From CBDCYN01 sp965224205 (GTDB taxonomy: Bacteria; Planctomycetota; Phycisphaerae; Phycisphaerales; Phycisphaeraceae): a DNA stretch of 64,000 nucleotides. The notes under the pieces were generated by a model. That model was given only the letters and a program-made list of their open reading frames with translations, was not told the origin of the DNA and made no database searches. Position 1 is the first letter of the stretch, and the number at the start of each line of letters is the position of its first letter. The stretch spans positions 1-64,000 of the forward strand of contig CBDCYN010000042.1 in the NCBI GenBank assembly GCA_965224205.1. Direction: 5' to 3'. Positions 26,262 to 35,605 of this stretch are shown piece after piece. The translations under genes and the position numbers were made by a program.

Positions 26262-27530
26262 TCACCGGTTATTGCCAAACGTCTCACGGAGGAACGTGGC
26301 CGCGTTCGCTGGGCCGTCCCACTTCTCGAGCTGCTTTCGGAATGTCACCACGTTGTCTTTCGCGGATTCGCCTTCGAGTTGCTTATCGATTGCCTCGAAC
26401 ACATCCGCCGCCGTATCCCTCCACTTGTTCAAGCGAACAGCAAAACCCTTTCTGACACACGCTTCCAAGTTGGCCTCCTGCTCAGGATGCATTCCCATGC
26501 CTACAATAGGCGTCCCCGAGAGACAAGCATTCATGACCGTGTTCTGGCCCCCATGGATGACCGACACCTCCGCCATAGGATTGACCTTGTGCGCGGGCAA
26601 GAAGCCGGTCGCGATCACGTTGGAAGGAACCGTGACGTCCAAGGCCTCGACCAACTCTTTTACTGGAGCGATGACGCGGTAGGGCTTGCCGGCAAACCCC
26701 TCGAGAATATCCGCAATGAGCTTGGGTTTCCCCGAACTGCCCATGGCGAAATAGACGATTGGTTTGTCTCTGGGAATCTCGGCGACTTCCTTGGGGACAT
26801 CGACGTCGATCTTCGCGACGAGAGGACCGACGTAACACTTATTGGCTGCAACTCTGGGAAGACCTACCCACTCCGGGATGTCCGCCAGGAGCGTGTAGTC
26901 GCCTTCCAGCAGCTCAATGAAGTTCTTGAAGGGTTTGAGACCGTAGTGTTTGCCGATCCTATGATAGGGTCGCAGTGGAAACGTGATCGTGAGAATCCGG
27001 CGGTTGAAGCGTCGATTCAGTCTCTCGTCAGAAAAGAACCGCCGCAGCCAATAGAGCCGGTCAGGATATGTCTGGAGGTCGGCCTCGTAATACTCGGTGA
27101 TGCTGGTGGAATGGAGGACATTCACGAAAGGAACCTTTGCCACTCTCGTCGAAAGCGTGACACTTAAGCACCAACCGGTCAAGACAGCCGCAGGTTTGAC
27201 CTCCTCGAACAGAGCTATTTCGCTCTTGACTCGGGGCGCCAACTCGTCGGCAGTGAAATACCCAACCGTGTTCCAAGTCTCGCCGCTCAGCACAATCCGG
27301 AGTTGCGCCAGCTTCTGCGGCGTCAGTCGCGGCTCCATCTTCTTCAGAGTGAAGCCCGCTTCTTCGATCAGTCTTTCGAAGCGGCCGCCATAGCTCATGA
27401 ACAGAACGTCAAAGGAATCCTTCACCGCCTTGGCGATCTCGAGCATCCTTCCCGTCTCGGCCAGATTGTAACCAGCCACGGCAAAGATTAGGGTCGGCCG
27501 GTTGTCTTGCTTCTGCGCAGATGCACTCAT
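26262..27530 (-). CDS. UDP-glycosyltransferase (GT1-like)
   Basis: A 422-residue GT-B glycosyltransferase. The N-terminal acceptor domain begins 'RPTLIFAVAGYNLAETGRMLEIAKAV'. The C-terminal donor domain has 'KPIVYFAMGSSGKPKLIADIL', 'SNVIATGFLPAHKV' and the UDP-sugar signature 'EVSVIHGGQNTVMNACLSGTPIVGMG' with the conserved His. Such enzymes glycosylate small lipophilic acceptors, for example carotenoids, sterols or polyketides. The acceptor here is unknown. A ribosome-binding site AAGGAA precedes the ATG. It lies downstream of the methyltransferase-like membrane gene (34-bp gap) and probably shares its transcript. Its 3' end is only 56 bp from the IS21 right end. Confidence 0.9.
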   Translation of the reverse strand: MSASAQKQDNRPTLIFAVAGYNLAETGRMLEIAKAVKDSFDVLFMSYGGRFERLIEEAGFTLKKMEPRLTPQKLAQLRIVLSGETWNTVGYFTADELAPRVKSEIALFEEVKPAAVLTGWCLSVTLSTRVAKVPFVNVLHSTSITEYYEADLQTYPDRLYWLRRFFSDERLNRRFNRRILTITFPLRPYHRIGKHYGLKPFKNFIELLEGDYTLLADIPEWVGLPRVAANKCYVGPLVAKIDVDVPKEVAEIPRDKPIVYFAMGSSGKPKLIADILEGFAGKPYRVIAPVKELVEALDVTVPSNVIATGFLPAHKVNPMAEVSVIHGGQNTVMNACLSGTPIVGMGMHPEQEANLEACVRKGFAVRLNKWRDTAADVFEAIDKQLEGESAKDNVVTFRKQLEKWDGPANAATFLRETFGNNR

Positions 27531-27564
27531 TGTTGGATTCCTTAAGCCACGTGGAGTGGTCCAA

Positions 27565-28299
27565 CTACCATACGCCGGGTATCAGGCGGAAACGAACCCG
27601 CGCCGCGTACTCGGGGTAGCCGGGGAGCTCCGCATGGAGCGTGCGATCCTCGAGCGCCGTGCGGATCATGATCCCGACCACCGCGAGCATGGCCGGAACG
27701 AAGGCCCAGACCGACGCGAGCAGGAGCGGAGTCGAGAGCATCCAGCCCACGAAACCGAGGTAGCCGGGGTGGCGCACGTAGGCGTAGGGTCCTGTGTCGA
27801 TCACGCGATGCCCGTGGTCCGTCTGGATGCGCACCGTCTTCTCGAAGAACGGGTTCACGACCATCGACCACGTGAGCATGGCCGACCCGGGGATGAAGAT
27901 CGCTAGGCCAGCCAGCCACGCTGCGTCCGGCAGGCTTGAGATGCCGTCGCGCGCCTCGAGTCCGGCGACGACGTAGACCGCGATCATCACGGGGGCGGAC
28001 AGCACGGCCCCCACCTTGTCCCAGGTCTTCGTCCACTTGCCGAAGCGTACGCGCCGCTCGATCAGCTCAGGGTTCCAACGCAGCAGACACGCCCAAGTGA
28101 TGGCCACATTGACGAAGACGAGGCCCACGTAGATCCAACCGAGTGTCCAGTCCAGCCGGCCCGCGGGCATGAAGACGAGCGCTGCGAAGACAAGAACCAT
28201 GGCCACCGAGGCTAGGCCCCCGAGGGCCGTTGGCATCGGTGCCTGGGAGTCGGTGCGCGTCTCGACGTCGGCCATTTCGGGTCTCTCATTGCCTCTCAT
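27565..28299 (-). CDS. Isoprenylcysteine carboxyl methyltransferase-like membrane protein
   Basis: A 244-residue integral membrane protein with about five hydrophobic segments (residues 25-45, 55-75, 95-115, 128-148, 185-205). The C-terminal block 'TGPYAYVRHPGYLGFVGWML' and 'EDRTLHAELPGYPEYAARVRFRLIPGVW' is the SAM/acceptor signature of the ICMT/PEMT family. Bacterial members methylate lipid-like or quinone-like substrates. The exact substrate cannot be told. The start at 28299 is chosen because it precedes the whole hydrophobic region; MADVETRT at 28275 is an alternative. It lies 34 bp upstream of the glycosyltransferase. Confidence 0.88.
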   Translation of the reverse strand: MRGNERPEMADVETRTDSQAPMPTALGGLASVAMVLVFAALVFMPAGRLDWTLGWIYVGLVFVNVAITWACLLRWNPELIERRVRFGKWTKTWDKVGAVLSAPVMIAVYVVAGLEARDGISSLPDAAWLAGLAIFIPGSAMLTWSMVVNPFFEKTVRIQTDHGHRVIDTGPYAYVRHPGYLGFVGWMLSTPLLLASVWAFVPAMLAVVGIMIRTALEDRTLHAELPGYPEYAARVRFRLIPGVW

Positions 28300-28708
28300 C
28301 GCTCGACTGCTGCAACCGTGAGTCGATCAATCACACTACAGCGCGACGCTCTTCGTCGCCCAACCTGGGGCGGATGCTCGATCCGCGGGGACTCGTTCGC
28401 CTCGATCGTAGGTCGAGACGAACTATTGATTAAACGGTTCAGTTAAGCAGGGTGCTGCTGCTGCAAAGCAAACGCAATCTGATCATACAAACATTACTTC
28501 TTCGTTCCAGATTCCTCTCCCTTTAAAAACCGGTTTTAACCGTTTTCTAAGCCTACAAACAGTCCAGTTTCCAGGGAGGAGGTCACTGCAAAGAGTGGGG
28601 GCGGATATGGCCAGAAAAGTGTTGCAAGACAGGTTGGGATTATCACACTCACAACAACCAGATACCCGTGCATTGACAATAGGAGTTTGTGCCCTGACAA
28701 AGCGAAGT
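28300..28708. other. Intergenic region between ICMT-like gene and oxidoreductase
   Basis: About 410 bases, AT-richer than the flanks, without a convincing gene. One minus-strand frame here merely overlaps the oxidoreductase in another phase. The promoter for the ICMT-like/glycosyltransferase pair presumably lies in the right-hand part of 28300-28450. Confidence 0.35.
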
Positions 28709-30265
28709 TCACACGAATTCACGAAGAGCGGCTTTCGCTGCCCACCCTCCTGAACCCATGGCACCGGTAAATCCACCCATGCCCCCGTAGGAAGAAGCCA
28801 GCCACAGCCCTTTGATCGACGTCTTGGGGGTTCTCGGTGGCCCTGACAACAGCGACCGCTCCGGTACATTGGGGGCGAATCCATAGACGGCACCTCCCGG
28901 CGTATTCAGAAAATCGCGCATCGTCCGTGCAGTGGCGAACTCTCGCTGCACCACAGCGTCGGCAAATCCCGGCCACTCCTCATCCAAGCGCTCGATCACC
29001 GCGTCGAGCCAGGCATTTTTCTTAGCGTGATAATCTGCGTCGCTAAGCCCATCCCAGTTCGTGAGCCGGTCGGCACCCGCCATGCTCACCGGAAAGACCT
29101 CACCATCGATCAGGCCGCTATCGATATGACTGTAGTCGCAAACTCCCAATACGGGCAATCGGCCGCTGGGCATATCGGCGAAAAGCCCTGCGCAATGCTT
29201 AAAATCGCTCAGTCGCTCCATCCATTCTGGAACGATCATGGTCGAATAAGCGGATAGGCCCAGTTCTGAGGGGCGCCGGTTCAGGCCCAGGCTGATCGAG
29301 AACAGTGAGGTCGACAATGGTTTGCTGCGATAAGGCGCCATAAAGCTGTCCCGCTCCACCGCTGGCAGCATGTCCTCAACCGCATGCGGCGATGCGTTGG
29401 CGAACACCACTGTCGCGTGGGTAACCGTATCCTCTCCACCCGCTCGTGGCCGATACCGAACCCCTGACACATCACCCTGCTCGCCAAGCAGTATCTCGAT
29501 AGCGGTCTGACCTGCAAGCGCCTCTCCGCCACCCTCACGGATGCGGTCCACAAGCTGATCACTGAGCACCTGTGAGCCGCCTTTGATATAAATGCCGCCG
29601 CCTTGAAGAAACCCGCCTTGAGCAACTGCATACATAAGCCACCACATCTGATCGGGATCGTCCGACCAATAGTTAAGGTTTGCCGCTAGGGCGATCTTGA
29701 TGGCTTCATTGTCACCAAAATATCGCTCCAGCACTTTGGAAACACTCGAACGCATGTCACGAAATATAGGCCACAGTCGAAACGGCAACTCGGCGCCATG
29801 AGCAAGCCACCACAAACCATCGTGCTTTTCCATGAGGATCTGTATGGCCGTTTGAATCGAGCCAATCCGCTTCAGGAAGTGACGGATGGAATCCGCTTCA
29901 TGCGGAAAACGCTCGGTCAGGCGATCGCGCAAAGCTTCGATACCATGGGGAATGACCAGCGGCGCGCCTATAAGCGGGCAGCGGACCTCTTGGAAATCTC
30001 CCACCGGAACCAACTCGATATCCTGATACAGACCGAGCGCTTCGAAGATCTCTCCTTTGGGGTCGGCTGTTTTTCGCGGATCCGCCGTCTCGTGAAGCGA
30101 GGCCTCTATCGTCATGGCTCCCCGGTGATAGGTCGTCGCCGCTCCACCGAAGGTGTCGTTTTGTTCGAGGACCAAGACCCTGTGTCCGGCGTGCGCGAAC
30201 AGCGCGCCGGCTGTCAGCCCCCCGAGGCCGGACCCAATAACGATTGCGTCGTAGTCATTAGACAT
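28709..30265 (-). CDS. CrtI/phytoene-desaturase-like FAD oxidoreductase
   Basis: A 518-residue flavoprotein of the phytoene desaturase/retinol saturase family. The N-terminus holds the dinucleotide-binding fold 'DAIVIGSGLGGLTAGALFAHAGHRVLVLEQ' (residues 6-35) and 'GGAATTYHRG'. The C-terminus has the family FAD motif 'IKGLWLASSYGGMGGFTGAMGSG'. A segment 'GGIYIKGGSQVLSDQLVDRIRE' matches the substrate-domain hallmark. These enzymes oxidise or saturate polyene chains at the membrane. Together with the glycosyltransferase and the ICMT-like protein this suggests modification of an isoprenoid or other lipid, which is an inference. A weak GGGAGCA ribosome-binding site precedes the ATG. Confidence 0.9.
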   Translation of the reverse strand: MSNDYDAIVIGSGLGGLTAGALFAHAGHRVLVLEQNDTFGGAATTYHRGAMTIEASLHETADPRKTADPKGEIFEALGLYQDIELVPVGDFQEVRCPLIGAPLVIPHGIEALRDRLTERFPHEADSIRHFLKRIGSIQTAIQILMEKHDGLWWLAHGAELPFRLWPIFRDMRSSVSKVLERYFGDNEAIKIALAANLNYWSDDPDQMWWLMYAVAQGGFLQGGGIYIKGGSQVLSDQLVDRIREGGGEALAGQTAIEILLGEQGDVSGVRYRPRAGGEDTVTHATVVFANASPHAVEDMLPAVERDSFMAPYRSKPLSTSLFSISLGLNRRPSELGLSAYSTMIVPEWMERLSDFKHCAGLFADMPSGRLPVLGVCDYSHIDSGLIDGEVFPVSMAGADRLTNWDGLSDADYHAKKNAWLDAVIERLDEEWPGFADAVVQREFATARTMRDFLNTPGGAVYGFAPNVPERSLLSGPPRTPKTSIKGLWLASSYGGMGGFTGAMGSGGWAAKAALREFV

Positions 30266-31086
30266 GGCGATGCTCCCATCATCACAAATGGACTACATCA
30301 TTATAGTATGACCTCGTCCCATAATACTGATGCAAGTAACAGGGGCAGGTCAGGGGGGTCAGGTGTGACCTGCAACCCAGAAACTGATCCAGTTGAACGA
30401 GAAAAACCGGGTCACTCATACGCTCGTCTAACGTACTTTTTGGGACAGGAAACCATGCCTTCCATTCTTGACCCCCTTCTAGAAATTTGATCCAGTTGAT
30501 GTCAGAGAATCTAGGCGGCTAACGCGACCCACGCTATTCTACTATCCAGCATTCCCCTCAAATTGCCCTAAAAACACCTCGCGAGAAAGTAAGAAACCGT
30601 GAAGGTAAAGGACCTCAACGAGACGGGCCAAATCACGCCCATCTCACGATTTGGATCTTCACCAAACCTCTCTAAGAAGCTTGGAAAAACGAGCCCGATC
30701 CAGTCCCACCCTCTCCGTCCCCCGTTGCCCTCAAGAACAGGGATATGGTAGGGATCTAGTGGGAGTCGAACTCAGGGGTGGGATCGTGTTTCTTGCTTGC
30801 AATCAGCGTTCGGCAGCCCATCGGATCTCACGATAGAACCCAATACTCTCCGCCACCGCGATGTAGGAATACTTGGGCGGCATCGTCCTTCCTGATCGCA
30901 ATCCGCGTCACAAGCTCGTGCGCGGGTAACCGCTTGCGGGATCACTCGTGTAGCTAGCCCCGTCTAAGCAAACGCCTTCATCAAGGTGCGGGCGGTCGCC
31001 GGACACGCTTGATGAAGACGCTGCTTCGACCGAAAGCTACGGGTCGGCCGCAGTAGTGATATGGCAGCCGGCCCTATCTTGCCGGA
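30266..31086. other. Long gene-free stretch
   Basis: About 820 bases without a gene I can support. Short frames on both strands are not conserved-looking. The right part (30880-31080) contains two related stretches (CTTCATCAAGG and CTTGATGAAG) that can pair as a weak hairpin. No IS ends or target duplications were found. It may be a decayed gene. Confidence 0.35.
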
Positions 31087-32199
31087 TCAGGCGATGGCCA
31101 AGGCCTGCTCTGCTTCTGTTGCGGTCCTCGCGGCGCAGGCGTTGAGCTGCTGCATGATGTGATCCGACAGACGCCGAGAGGCGGAAACCGCGGCGAACGA
31201 GAGGATGCGGATCAGGCGCGGCTCATCGATCTTGTCGCCCATCACCGCCTTGATCAGCGAGTCATCGTACTGGTACGACGCCTTGCTGACGATCAGGATG
31301 AGCTTGGCCAGGTGGTAGGATTCACCGGTCAGGCCCTGTACTTCATCCTCTACCCAGGCGCGGCTCAGTGGCATCGTCTCGCCGGCCCAGTTGCTCAGGT
31401 TCTCGGTGACCAGGTCGCGGACATCTTGGGGGATCGCCTGCTCGGCCTCACGCTCGACCGCCGCGATCCACCTTGCCAGCGCGTCGGCGACGCGTGGGTT
31501 GGGGCGCGCCCAATGCAGATCGTCGGGGATCGGTGCCTCGGGCAGCAGGGCCAGGCCCCGGCCGGGCATGATGGCACGCTCCGTGGTCTCGCGCAGCTCG
31601 TAGCCGAACAGGCGCAGCGCGGTGTTTTTGAACGTCGATCCGACCGGCGAGCCGTCCATCACCACGTGGCTGAAGCGGTTGACATAATTGAGCACGAACA
31701 GCACGCCCAGCGCCTCGGGCAGTTGCTCGTCCGTGAAAGGCAGGTCGGCGCACCGCACCTCTCCCCCGCCATGGATCTTGCGGACCCACTGTAGACGTTC
31801 GCGCAGGGTGTCGTCGGTGATCTCGGCCTCGGTCTGGTCGAGGATGTTGCTCGCGGCTCGGTGGTGCCCGCCGCCGTGGACCAGGCTCACAAGCATGTCC
31901 GCACAGTAGGGGCAATCGTTGAGGTAGGACAGCGTGGCACCCATCGCCTCCTTGGTGGTGCGGTCGAGCTGGTCGGTGACCAGGATCACCTCACGCCCGC
32001 CGAGCCAGGTGCCGGCGAAAAGGTCGGGGACCTGGCTGTGGCTGCTGAGCGAGCCGTTGACGAAGAAGTCCTCGGCGATCATGTCGAAGATCTCTTTGGT
32101 CTTCCCGGTAGCCGACTTGATCGGCACGGCCTTGACGTAGCGCATCGTCTTGACCGATGCTTTTTCGAACAGTGATTCTCTAAGTGTTTTGGGCAGCAT
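31087..32199 (-). CDS. AhpD/carboxymuconolactone decarboxylase-like protein
   Basis: A 370-residue helical protein. The AhpD-like site is visible as E84 ('TTKEAMGATLSYLNDCPYCADM') with C96-P-Y-C99 and a following His ('LVHGGGHHRA'). This is the arrangement used in alkylhydroperoxidase AhpD and CMD proteins, which reduce peroxides or open lactones. At 370 residues it is about twice the usual single domain. The second half ('VRDLVTENLSNWAG...YHLAKLILIVSKASYQYDDSLI') resembles a degenerate second CMD repeat without the cysteines. The start at 32199 has an AAGGAA ribosome-binding site. It lies 65 bp downstream of a methyltransferase on the same strand. Confidence 0.8.
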   Translation of the reverse strand: MLPKTLRESLFEKASVKTMRYVKAVPIKSATGKTKEIFDMIAEDFFVNGSLSSHSQVPDLFAGTWLGGREVILVTDQLDRTTKEAMGATLSYLNDCPYCADMLVSLVHGGGHHRAASNILDQTEAEITDDTLRERLQWVRKIHGGGEVRCADLPFTDEQLPEALGVLFVLNYVNRFSHVVMDGSPVGSTFKNTALRLFGYELRETTERAIMPGRGLALLPEAPIPDDLHWARPNPRVADALARWIAAVEREAEQAIPQDVRDLVTENLSNWAGETMPLSRAWVEDEVQGLTGESYHLAKLILIVSKASYQYDDSLIKAVMGDKIDEPRLIRILSFAAVSASRRLSDHIMQQLNACAARTATEAEQALAIA

Positions 32200-32264
32200 G
32201 ACTGTATTCCTTGTTTAGATTGATTGGATCAATAGGGTAAAAGTGACCGATCGGTGGTTGACGC

Positions 32265-33104
32265 TCAGCCCTTACGCCGGCCGATGACGACCAGGTACGG
32301 GCGGGTGTAGAGGATGCCCAGCTCGGTGCGGTACCGGTTGTGGAGTTGCTCGAAGTCTTCGCGCAGGTTCTCGGCGGCCTGCTCATCAAGTTGTTCGAGC
32401 AGCGATTTCACCGGGCCGAAGCCCTGGCTGAAGGTCGCCCATGCGTTCGCGGCCGTCGTCTCACGGTACTGCGAGACGCCAGCCTCGACGGTCAGGTCGA
32501 AGCGATCGCCCAGCCACTGCTCAAGCTGGCTGCGGTCGGCCCACTTAAAAGGGCTGGGCTGGTTCGGGTCGGGGCTGGGCTTGTGGCTGTGTATCAGCTT
32601 GAAGAACTCGAAGACACCGCCCTGGTCCTGCCAGACCGTTAGCGCAATCCGCCCGCCGGGCCGGGTGACGCGAGCGAGTTCGGCGGCGGCGAGATCGGGG
32701 TTAGCACTGAACATGACGCCGAAGGTCGAGACGACAGCATCGAACGAGGCGTCGGGGTAAGCCAGCGCATCGGCGTCGCCGACCTGGAAGTCGATGCTGC
32801 CTGTGGTGTCGTATTGTCGTGCGGCCTGGATCAGTTCTTCGCCGAGGTCAACACCCGTGACGTTCGCGCCGCGTGCGGCGACGAGACGGGCGGTCAGGCC
32901 GGTGCCGCTCGCGACATCGAGGATCGACTCTCCGGGTTGCGGGTCGAGGCGATCAACACAATGGTCGATGGCGTCGGCGATCTGGAGGCTGATCCGCTCA
33001 TAGGCCTGACCGCCCGCGTCCCAGGTCTCAGCGACGACCTGGTTGCGGTAGAGGATTGTTCCGGGCTCTTGGATCGTGGAAGTGTCTTGCGTTGCAGCGG
33101 TCAT
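32265..33104 (-). CDS. Class I SAM-dependent methyltransferase
   Basis: A 279-residue methyltransferase of the UbiE/Methyltransf_11 type. Motif I is 'ILDVASGTGL' (residues 61-70), the acidic SAM ribose contact is in 'VTGVDLGEEL', motif II 'DFQVGDADALAYPDASFDAVVS' follows, and 'RVTRPGGRIALTVW' is motif III. The substrate is unknown. It precedes the AhpD-like gene and may share a transcript with it. The frame is intact with no signs of transfer. Confidence 0.92.
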   Translation of the reverse strand: MTAATQDTSTIQEPGTILYRNQVVAETWDAGGQAYERISLQIADAIDHCVDRLDPQPGESILDVASGTGLTARLVAARGANVTGVDLGEELIQAARQYDTTGSIDFQVGDADALAYPDASFDAVVSTFGVMFSANPDLAAAELARVTRPGGRIALTVWQDQGGVFEFFKLIHSHKPSPDPNQPSPFKWADRSQLEQWLGDRFDLTVEAGVSQYRETTAANAWATFSQGFGPVKSLLEQLDEQAAENLREDFEQLHNRYRTELGILYTRPYLVVIGRRKG

Positions 33105-33265
33105 GGGTTGTTCCTTTCTTCAACAGGGTTTCTGGTTTGGCCGGGGAACAGCCCGGCCGTACAGATAGGCGAGAAAGGAACGCCGATAGGCTCATCGCTT
33201 TGTGTATTTTTTTATGGTCTTCTCCTGGATCTGCACTTACGTCTCGGTTTTGGGTGCCTCAAAAT

Positions 33266-35605
33266 TTAGGCGAGCCGGGCCTGGAGTGCGGACCGCATGC
33301 GGCGGGCTGACTCGCTGTCACGGAACGGGAACGACCGGAAATAGTCGGCCGGGCCATAGTCCGGCTGCTTCTGCCGGATCAGGCCTGCCAATTCAGTTGC
33401 CCGCTGGTTATTACCCGCCAGGTGGTTGGCGATCGTCGCGGTCGCGAACGCGTGAACGTGCGCCGTCAGATGACGGATGGCCTGGTCAGCGCAGGCGGCG
33501 GCGACCTTAAAATCTTCACGCAGCATGTTAGACATCGCTTGTGTCGCTTGCATCGCGTAGCTCATCGGGTCGATCGGGCTTAGGCGGATCGCGTGTTCGA
33601 TGTTGCGTTCGGAAGCCTCGGCGTCAGAGAGCATGACATCGATCAGGGCACGGTTGTAGCGCGCGAATGCGTAGCTGGGGTTGAGCTGCAGCGACTGGTT
33701 GAGCCAGGCACCTGCGGTGTCGAGGTCGCCTTGCAACCAGCCGACCCGGCCGAGGGTGAGGTTGACGAACGGGTCGAGCGGATCGATCTCGGCGGCGCAC
33801 TCCGCGGTCTGTTTCGCAAGTGCGCACTGCTGGTCGAAGTCACCGGTGAGATTAAGGAACGCGTTCTGGAAATAAGTGAATGACAAGCCCGCGTGCGCCC
33901 GGGCGAACGCGGGGGATTGCTTTAGCGCATACCGGAACAGTTGTGCGGCCTGTGCGTTGTCGTCGGCTTTGAAGCGGAACATATGGTCCAGCCCACGGTG
34001 GTAGGCCGACCAGGCGCCTAGGTTGTCGATGGCTTGGTCAGCTGCCTTAGCTGCCTCAGCCCGCTGAACCCCGACCTCGATTGAGCGCAGAATATGCAGG
34101 GGGACATCAAATCGGTACTGCATGATGTCTTGTAACGCCTGCTCAAAGCGGTCCGCCCAGACCACGCGCCCCTCAGCGGCGTTGGTTAGCTCAACAGACA
34201 GCACAGACCTTCGCGCGTCGATTTCCAACGAGCCGGTCACCAGGTAATCCGCGCCAAGGGTTTTAGCCGCCTGCCCCAAGTCTACCCCAGCCGATCGAAA
34301 ACAAAACGATGATCCGCGAGCGATGACCGGCAGCCATCGCATGCGCGAGAGCCCGACGATAAGATCTTGCGCCACCGCGTCGCCGAAGTACTGGCAAGCC
34401 GGATCCGCGGTCATCGTCGTAAAGGGAAGGACCGCGATCCTTGGCGGGCCGTCTTGTGACGCGACCCGCTCAACACGGCTTGTCTCACCGGACCCCGATG
34501 GGCCAGCGGTAATCACCTGGGGCCGCCAGCCAAGCAGTGATTTCAAACGCTCGACTACCTGTGACATAGAGGGCCTGGAACCCGGGTCCTTGCCGAGCAT
34601 CGACTCGATCAATCGGACCAATTCATCCGGGGCTTTGCCAGAGAGGCCCGCAGCGACATCGACTGGCGCTTCAACGATATTGCGCATGGTCTGCAACGCG
34701 CTGTCTGCACGGAACGGATGAATGCCGAGCAACGCTTCATAGAGCACGACACCTAACGAAAACACGTCAGTCGCAACGGTCAACGCCTGGCGGTTGACCT
34801 GCTCAGGGGACATATAGGGGACCGTCCCGATGGCCTGCCCACCCTCGCCCGTGACCGTGGGGTCGGTCTCGGGTGCAGCGGGTCGCGCGATACCGAAGTC
34901 AAGCACCTTAGCCAGGCCTGCCTCGGTGAGCATGATGTTTTCGGGCTTGATATCACGGTGCAGGATGCCCGATGTGTGCGCAGCGCTGAGACCCGAAGCC
35001 ACGCCGTAGGCGATCCGGGCCACATCGGCCCAACCCAGCTCACCAGACATCCGTTGTCGCAGCGTCTGGCCCGCAACGAATTCCATCACCGCGAACCGGC
35101 TTGTTTTATCGTCAGCCACGTCGTAGAGCGTCACCACGTTGGGGTGCGACAGCAACGCGACCGACTTGAGCTCACGATCAAAACGTTCAGCAAGGCGAGG
35201 GGCATCCGAGTCCGGTGACCGGATCACCTTGATCGCGACGTCCCGCCCCAGCACCTGATCGATCGCATGGTACACCTCGCCCATCCCGCCGACGCCGATG
35301 ATGCGCTGCACCTGATAACGCTCGACGAGTTGCTGACCCACTGCGAGACTCAGACTGATAATCTTCGCATCGGCTGGACCTGATGGTGGGCTCGTCGTCT
35401 GGGTGGCCGGGCTGGGCGCGATTTCGGGAGGCTCGGGCAGCAAACCAATCCCCGATGCTTCCTCGACGGCCCGCAGCAATGAGTCCACCGCGGCGTGCAG
35501 ACCTGGCGAACCCGCGCATGCCCGATCTAGGAAGGCACATCGCTCCTCGGCCGGCAGCTCGAACGCCCGCTCAACCAACTCAACGGCTTTCCGGTCGTCA
35601 CCCAT
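33266..35605 (-). CDS. Ser/Thr protein kinase with TolB-like and TPR domains
   Basis: A protein of about 779 residues starting at MGDDRKAVEL. Its ATG overlaps the sigma-factor stop by 8 bp. Residues 1-40 are a short helical segment often seen in planctomycete kinases. The kinase domain has the glycine loop 'IIGVGGMGEVY' (about 100), 'LHRDIKPENIML' (about 212) and 'VLDFGIA' (about 236). A TolB-like/adenylate-cyclase-associated segment 'RIAVLPFTTMTADPACQYFGDAVAQDL' comes next, then TPR-type repeats to the C-terminus. No transmembrane helix is seen, so it is probably cytoplasmic. Coupling to an ECF sigma factor suggests it phosphorylates or otherwise controls that factor, a known planctomycete arrangement. 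Confidence 0.94.
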   Translation of the reverse strand: MGDDRKAVELVERAFELPAEERCAFLDRACAGSPGLHAAVDSLLRAVEEASGIGLLPEPPEIAPSPATQTTSPPSGPADAKIISLSLAVGQQLVERYQVQRIIGVGGMGEVYHAIDQVLGRDVAIKVIRSPDSDAPRLAERFDRELKSVALLSHPNVVTLYDVADDKTSRFAVMEFVAGQTLRQRMSGELGWADVARIAYGVASGLSAAHTSGILHRDIKPENIMLTEAGLAKVLDFGIARPAAPETDPTVTGEGGQAIGTVPYMSPEQVNRQALTVATDVFSLGVVLYEALLGIHPFRADSALQTMRNIVEAPVDVAAGLSGKAPDELVRLIESMLGKDPGSRPSMSQVVERLKSLLGWRPQVITAGPSGSGETSRVERVASQDGPPRIAVLPFTTMTADPACQYFGDAVAQDLIVGLSRMRWLPVIARGSSFCFRSAGVDLGQAAKTLGADYLVTGSLEIDARRSVLSVELTNAAEGRVVWADRFEQALQDIMQYRFDVPLHILRSIEVGVQRAEAAKAADQAIDNLGAWSAYHRGLDHMFRFKADDNAQAAQLFRYALKQSPAFARAHAGLSFTYFQNAFLNLTGDFDQQCALAKQTAECAAEIDPLDPFVNLTLGRVGWLQGDLDTAGAWLNQSLQLNPSYAFARYNRALIDVMLSDAEASERNIEHAIRLSPIDPMSYAMQATQAMSNMLREDFKVAAACADQAIRHLTAHVHAFATATIANHLAGNNQRATELAGLIRQKQPDYGPADYFRSFPFRDSESARRMRSALQARLA

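Noticed and set aside
30266..31086. Possible decayed gene between the oxidoreductase and the AhpD-like gene
   Set aside because: No frame shows a family motif on either strand, so I leave it as a gene-free stretch.
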